Shown here one piece after another: positions 5,452 through 7,550 of a stretch of 7,550 bases of DNA. The first letter of the stretch is position 1, and each line of letters starts with the position of its first letter. The stretch is from Nitrosopumilaceae archaeon. GTDB lineage: Archaea; Thermoproteota; Nitrososphaeria; Nitrososphaerales; Nitrosopumilaceae. A program made the translations under genes and the position numbers. Where the stretch lies: positions 1 through 7,550 of the forward strand of contig JACENB010000082.1 of assembly GCA_013867245.1 (NCBI GenBank), read 5' to 3'. The notes beneath the pieces were generated by a model. That model did no database searches, was not told the origin of the DNA, and saw nothing but the letters and a program-made list of their open reading frames with translations.

Positions 5452-7531
5452 TGCCCAAACCAGTACATTTACTGACTCTGCATTATCTGACAAAGTAAAA
5501 GAATTCTTGACTAGATTCAAAGATACTAATGGTGAATACAAGTATGTACAAGAAATTGATGAGATGATGCCAAAGAATGCAAAATTCATTATCGTTGATT
5601 ACAATGACTTGATAATTGAACCTGAAATCATCTCTATATTTTCAGAAAATCCTGATAGAATATTTGATGCATTTTCAAGAGCAATAAAAGAAGCACTACA
5701 AACTAGATTTCCTGATTATGCTGAAAAAATTAAAGATGAAGTTCGTGTTAGATTAGTAAATTATCCTTCTGAGCGTAGTCTTAGACAAATCAATGCCGAA
5801 ACCATTGGAACTATCACAAGTGTTTCGGGAATGGTAGTTAGAGCTTCTGAAGTTAAACCTCTTGCAAAAGAGTTGATCTTTGTTTGTCCTGATGAACACC
5901 AAACCAAAGTAATTCAGATTAAAGGAATGGATGTAAAGGTTCCAGTTGTTTGTGATAATCCAAATTGTAAACAAAGAGATTTTGATTTAAAACCTGAAGC
6001 AAGTAAATTCATCGATTTTCAGATAATGAGATTGCAAGAGCTTCCTGAAGATCTTCCTCCTGGACAACTACCTCATTATATTGACGTGACCGTTAGGCAG
6101 GATTTGGTAGATAATGCTAGACCTGGAGACAGAATTGTGCTTACAGGAGTAGTAAGAGTAGAACAAGAGTCTGTTACTGGCGTTACTCGCGGTCATAGTG
6201 GACTGTATAGACTAAGAATTGAAGGAAATAACATTGAATTTTTGGGTGGACGTGGTTCAAAGACTTCAAGAAAAATTGAAAGAGAAGAAATTTCTCCTGA
6301 AGAAGAAAAAATGATTAAAGCACTAGCTGCTAGTCCTGATGTTTATCAAAGATTGATTGATTCATTTGCTCCTCACATCCAAGGACAATCTCTAATCAAA
6401 GAAGCAATTTTGTTACTCATTGTAGGTTCTAATCAAAGACCATTAGGTGATGGTAGTAAAATTAGAGGTGACATTAACGTATTTCTTGTTGGTGATCCCG
6501 GTACTGCAAAAAGTGAGATGCTAAAGTTTTGTTCTAGAATTGCCCCACGTGGATTATACACTTCTGGTAGAGGTTCAACTGCAGCAGGACTTACAGCAGC
6601 TGTTGTAAGAGACAAGACAGGAATTATGATGTTAGAAGCCGGTGCGGTTGTACTTGGTGATCAAGGTCTTGTAAGTATAGACGAATTTGATAAAATGAAA
6701 CCTGAAGATCGAAGTGCATTACACGAAGTTATGGAACAACAGTCTGCAAGTATTGCAAAAGGTGGTATCGTTGCAACACTAAATGCAAGAACCTCTATTT
6801 TAGCTGCAGCAAACCCAATGTACGGAAAATATGATCCATTCAAAAATATTACAGAAAATGTCAATTTACCAATTCCACTCTTAACAAGATTTGACTTGAT
6901 CTTTGTAGTTAGAGATATTCCAACTAAAGAACGAGATGAACAAATTGCAAGACACATAATTGAATTACACACTCCTCAAGGAACTAATAAAAAATCTGTA
7001 GTTGATGTTGATTTACTCACAAAATATCTTTCATATGCAAAACGAGGTTCTCCAGACTTGACAAAAGAGGCAGAACAAAAAATTCTTGATTACTATCTAC
7101 AAATGAGAAATGTTGAATCTGAGGAAATGATCACAGTTACTCCTAGACAGCTTGAAGGTATTATCAGGCTCTCTACTGCTAGAGCAAGATTACTCATGAA
7201 AGATAAGGTTGAAGAGGAGGATGCTGAGCGCGCAATATTCCTAATTCAAAGTATGCTTCAAGATGCAGGTGTTGATGTCAATACTGGAAAAGTTGACCTT
7301 GGAGTTTTACAAGGAAAGCCAAGAAGTGAAGTATCCAAGATGCAATTATTCATGGATGTCCTCAAAGGTCTAGAAGGTGATAACAAGATCCCTGTTGAAG
7401 AAAAGGCATTTGTTAGAGAACTTGAAAAGAGTGAAAAATTCACAGAAGAAGAAGCAAGAAATTACATTAGAAGAATGCTCAGAGAAGCATCTATTTATGA
7501 ATCAAAACCCGGTCATTATAACCGCGTATGA
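5444..7531 (+). CDS. mcm: Replicative DNA helicase MCM
   Basis: Hexameric AAA+ helicase that unwinds DNA at the replication fork; 695 aa from ATG 5444. The N-terminal domain carries a zinc site made by C148, H152, C170 and C175, a His-containing variant also seen in other archaeal MCMs. An OB-fold region follows (PGDRIVLTGVVRVEQES, about 227-243). The ATPase core has Walker A GDPGTAKS (350-357, K356), Walker B IDEF (412-415), sensor 1 N457 in AAANP, and the arginine finger R482 in PLLTRFDLIF. A winged-helix domain occupies about the last 65 residues. The alternative GTG start at 5435 would add only MNK. It overlaps the gins gene by 8 bp and the next gene by 4 bp (ATGA), so the three are probably translated from one mRNA. 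All key residues are present; no truncation or intein. Confidence 0.97.
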   Translation: MSSAQTSTFTDSALSDKVKEFLTRFKDTNGEYKYVQEIDEMMPKNAKFIIVDYNDLIIEPEIISIFSENPDRIFDAFSRAIKEALQTRFPDYAEKIKDEVRVRLVNYPSERSLRQINAETIGTITSVSGMVVRASEVKPLAKELIFVCPDEHQTKVIQIKGMDVKVPVVCDNPNCKQRDFDLKPEASKFIDFQIMRLQELPEDLPPGQLPHYIDVTVRQDLVDNARPGDRIVLTGVVRVEQESVTGVTRGHSGLYRLRIEGNNIEFLGGRGSKTSRKIEREEISPEEEKMIKALAASPDVYQRLIDSFAPHIQGQSLIKEAILLLIVGSNQRPLGDGSKIRGDINVFLVGDPGTAKSEMLKFCSRIAPRGLYTSGRGSTAAGLTAAVVRDKTGIMMLEAGAVVLGDQGLVSIDEFDKMKPEDRSALHEVMEQQSASIAKGGIVATLNARTSILAAANPMYGKYDPFKNITENVNLPIPLLTRFDLIFVVRDIPTKERDEQIARHIIELHTPQGTNKKSVVDVDLLTKYLSYAKRGSPDLTKEAEQKILDYYLQMRNVESEEMITVTPRQLEGIIRLSTARARLLMKDKVEEEDAERAIFLIQSMLQDAGVDVNTGKVDLGVLQGKPRSEVSKMQLFMDVLKGLEGDNKIPVEEKAFVRELEKSEKFTEEEARNYIRRMLREASIYESKPGHYNRV

Positions 7532-7550
7532 AAATAGAAAAACTAGATCT
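7528..7550 (+). CDS. Start of the next operon gene, partial
   Basis: ATG at 7528 overlaps the mcm stop as ATGA and the frame stays open to the window end, giving MKIEKLD. A 4-bp start/stop overlap is a common sign of translational coupling. Seven residues are too few to identify it. The start is reminiscent of archaeal Hel308-type helicases, but this is a weak guess from memory. Confidence 0.55.

Overview
The window looks like a marine ammonia-oxidising archaeon of the Nitrososphaerota (Thaumarchaeota), Nitrosopumilus-like. It carries archaeal information-processing genes (aIF6, RFC small subunit, a GINS subunit, MCM). It also has two ferredoxins of the archaeal zinc-ferredoxin family, an AT-rich base composition (about one third G+C by eye), and start codons preceded at about 26 bp by TATA-like boxes, as expected for leaderless archaeal transcripts. 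The genus is an inference, not shown by a search.

Layout. At 1-355 lie two minus-strand genes: the first 27 codons of an unrecognised gene (1-83) and a 58-residue DUF1059-type protein (179-355). hisS (438-1721, +) converges on and overlaps the gene for translation factor aIF6 (1702-2367, -). A 110-bp divergent spacer leads to two tandem paralogous 7Fe-type ferredoxins (2478-2969 and 3083-3619, +). Each has its own near-identical core promoter and a U-rich terminator. A type II tRNA-Ser(UGA) (3700-3783, +) ends two bases before the stop codon of the opposite-strand RFC small subunit gene (3786-4736, -). A 196-bp spacer with an unusual cluster of GATC sites separates rfcS from a rightward replication operon: a Gins23-like subunit (4933-5451), MCM helicase (5444-7531) and the first codons of a further overlapping gene (from 7528).

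How the genes work together. The right half is a DNA replication neighbourhood. RFC loads the PCNA clamp, and GINS and MCM form core parts of the replicative helicase. gins and mcm overlap by 8 bp and mcm overlaps the next gene by 4 bp, so translation is probably coupled. The left half is translation: histidyl-tRNA synthetase, aIF6 and, further on, tRNA-Ser. The ferredoxins between them are electron carriers.

I do not see a defence, mobile or otherwise new multi-gene system. The most interesting signals are in detail. The two ferredoxins have diverged at cluster I and at the expected zinc ligands, in complementary ways, while keeping a 51-bp identical stretch and the same core promoter. The rfcS/gins spacer holds eight GATC sites in 97 bp with nested palindromes.
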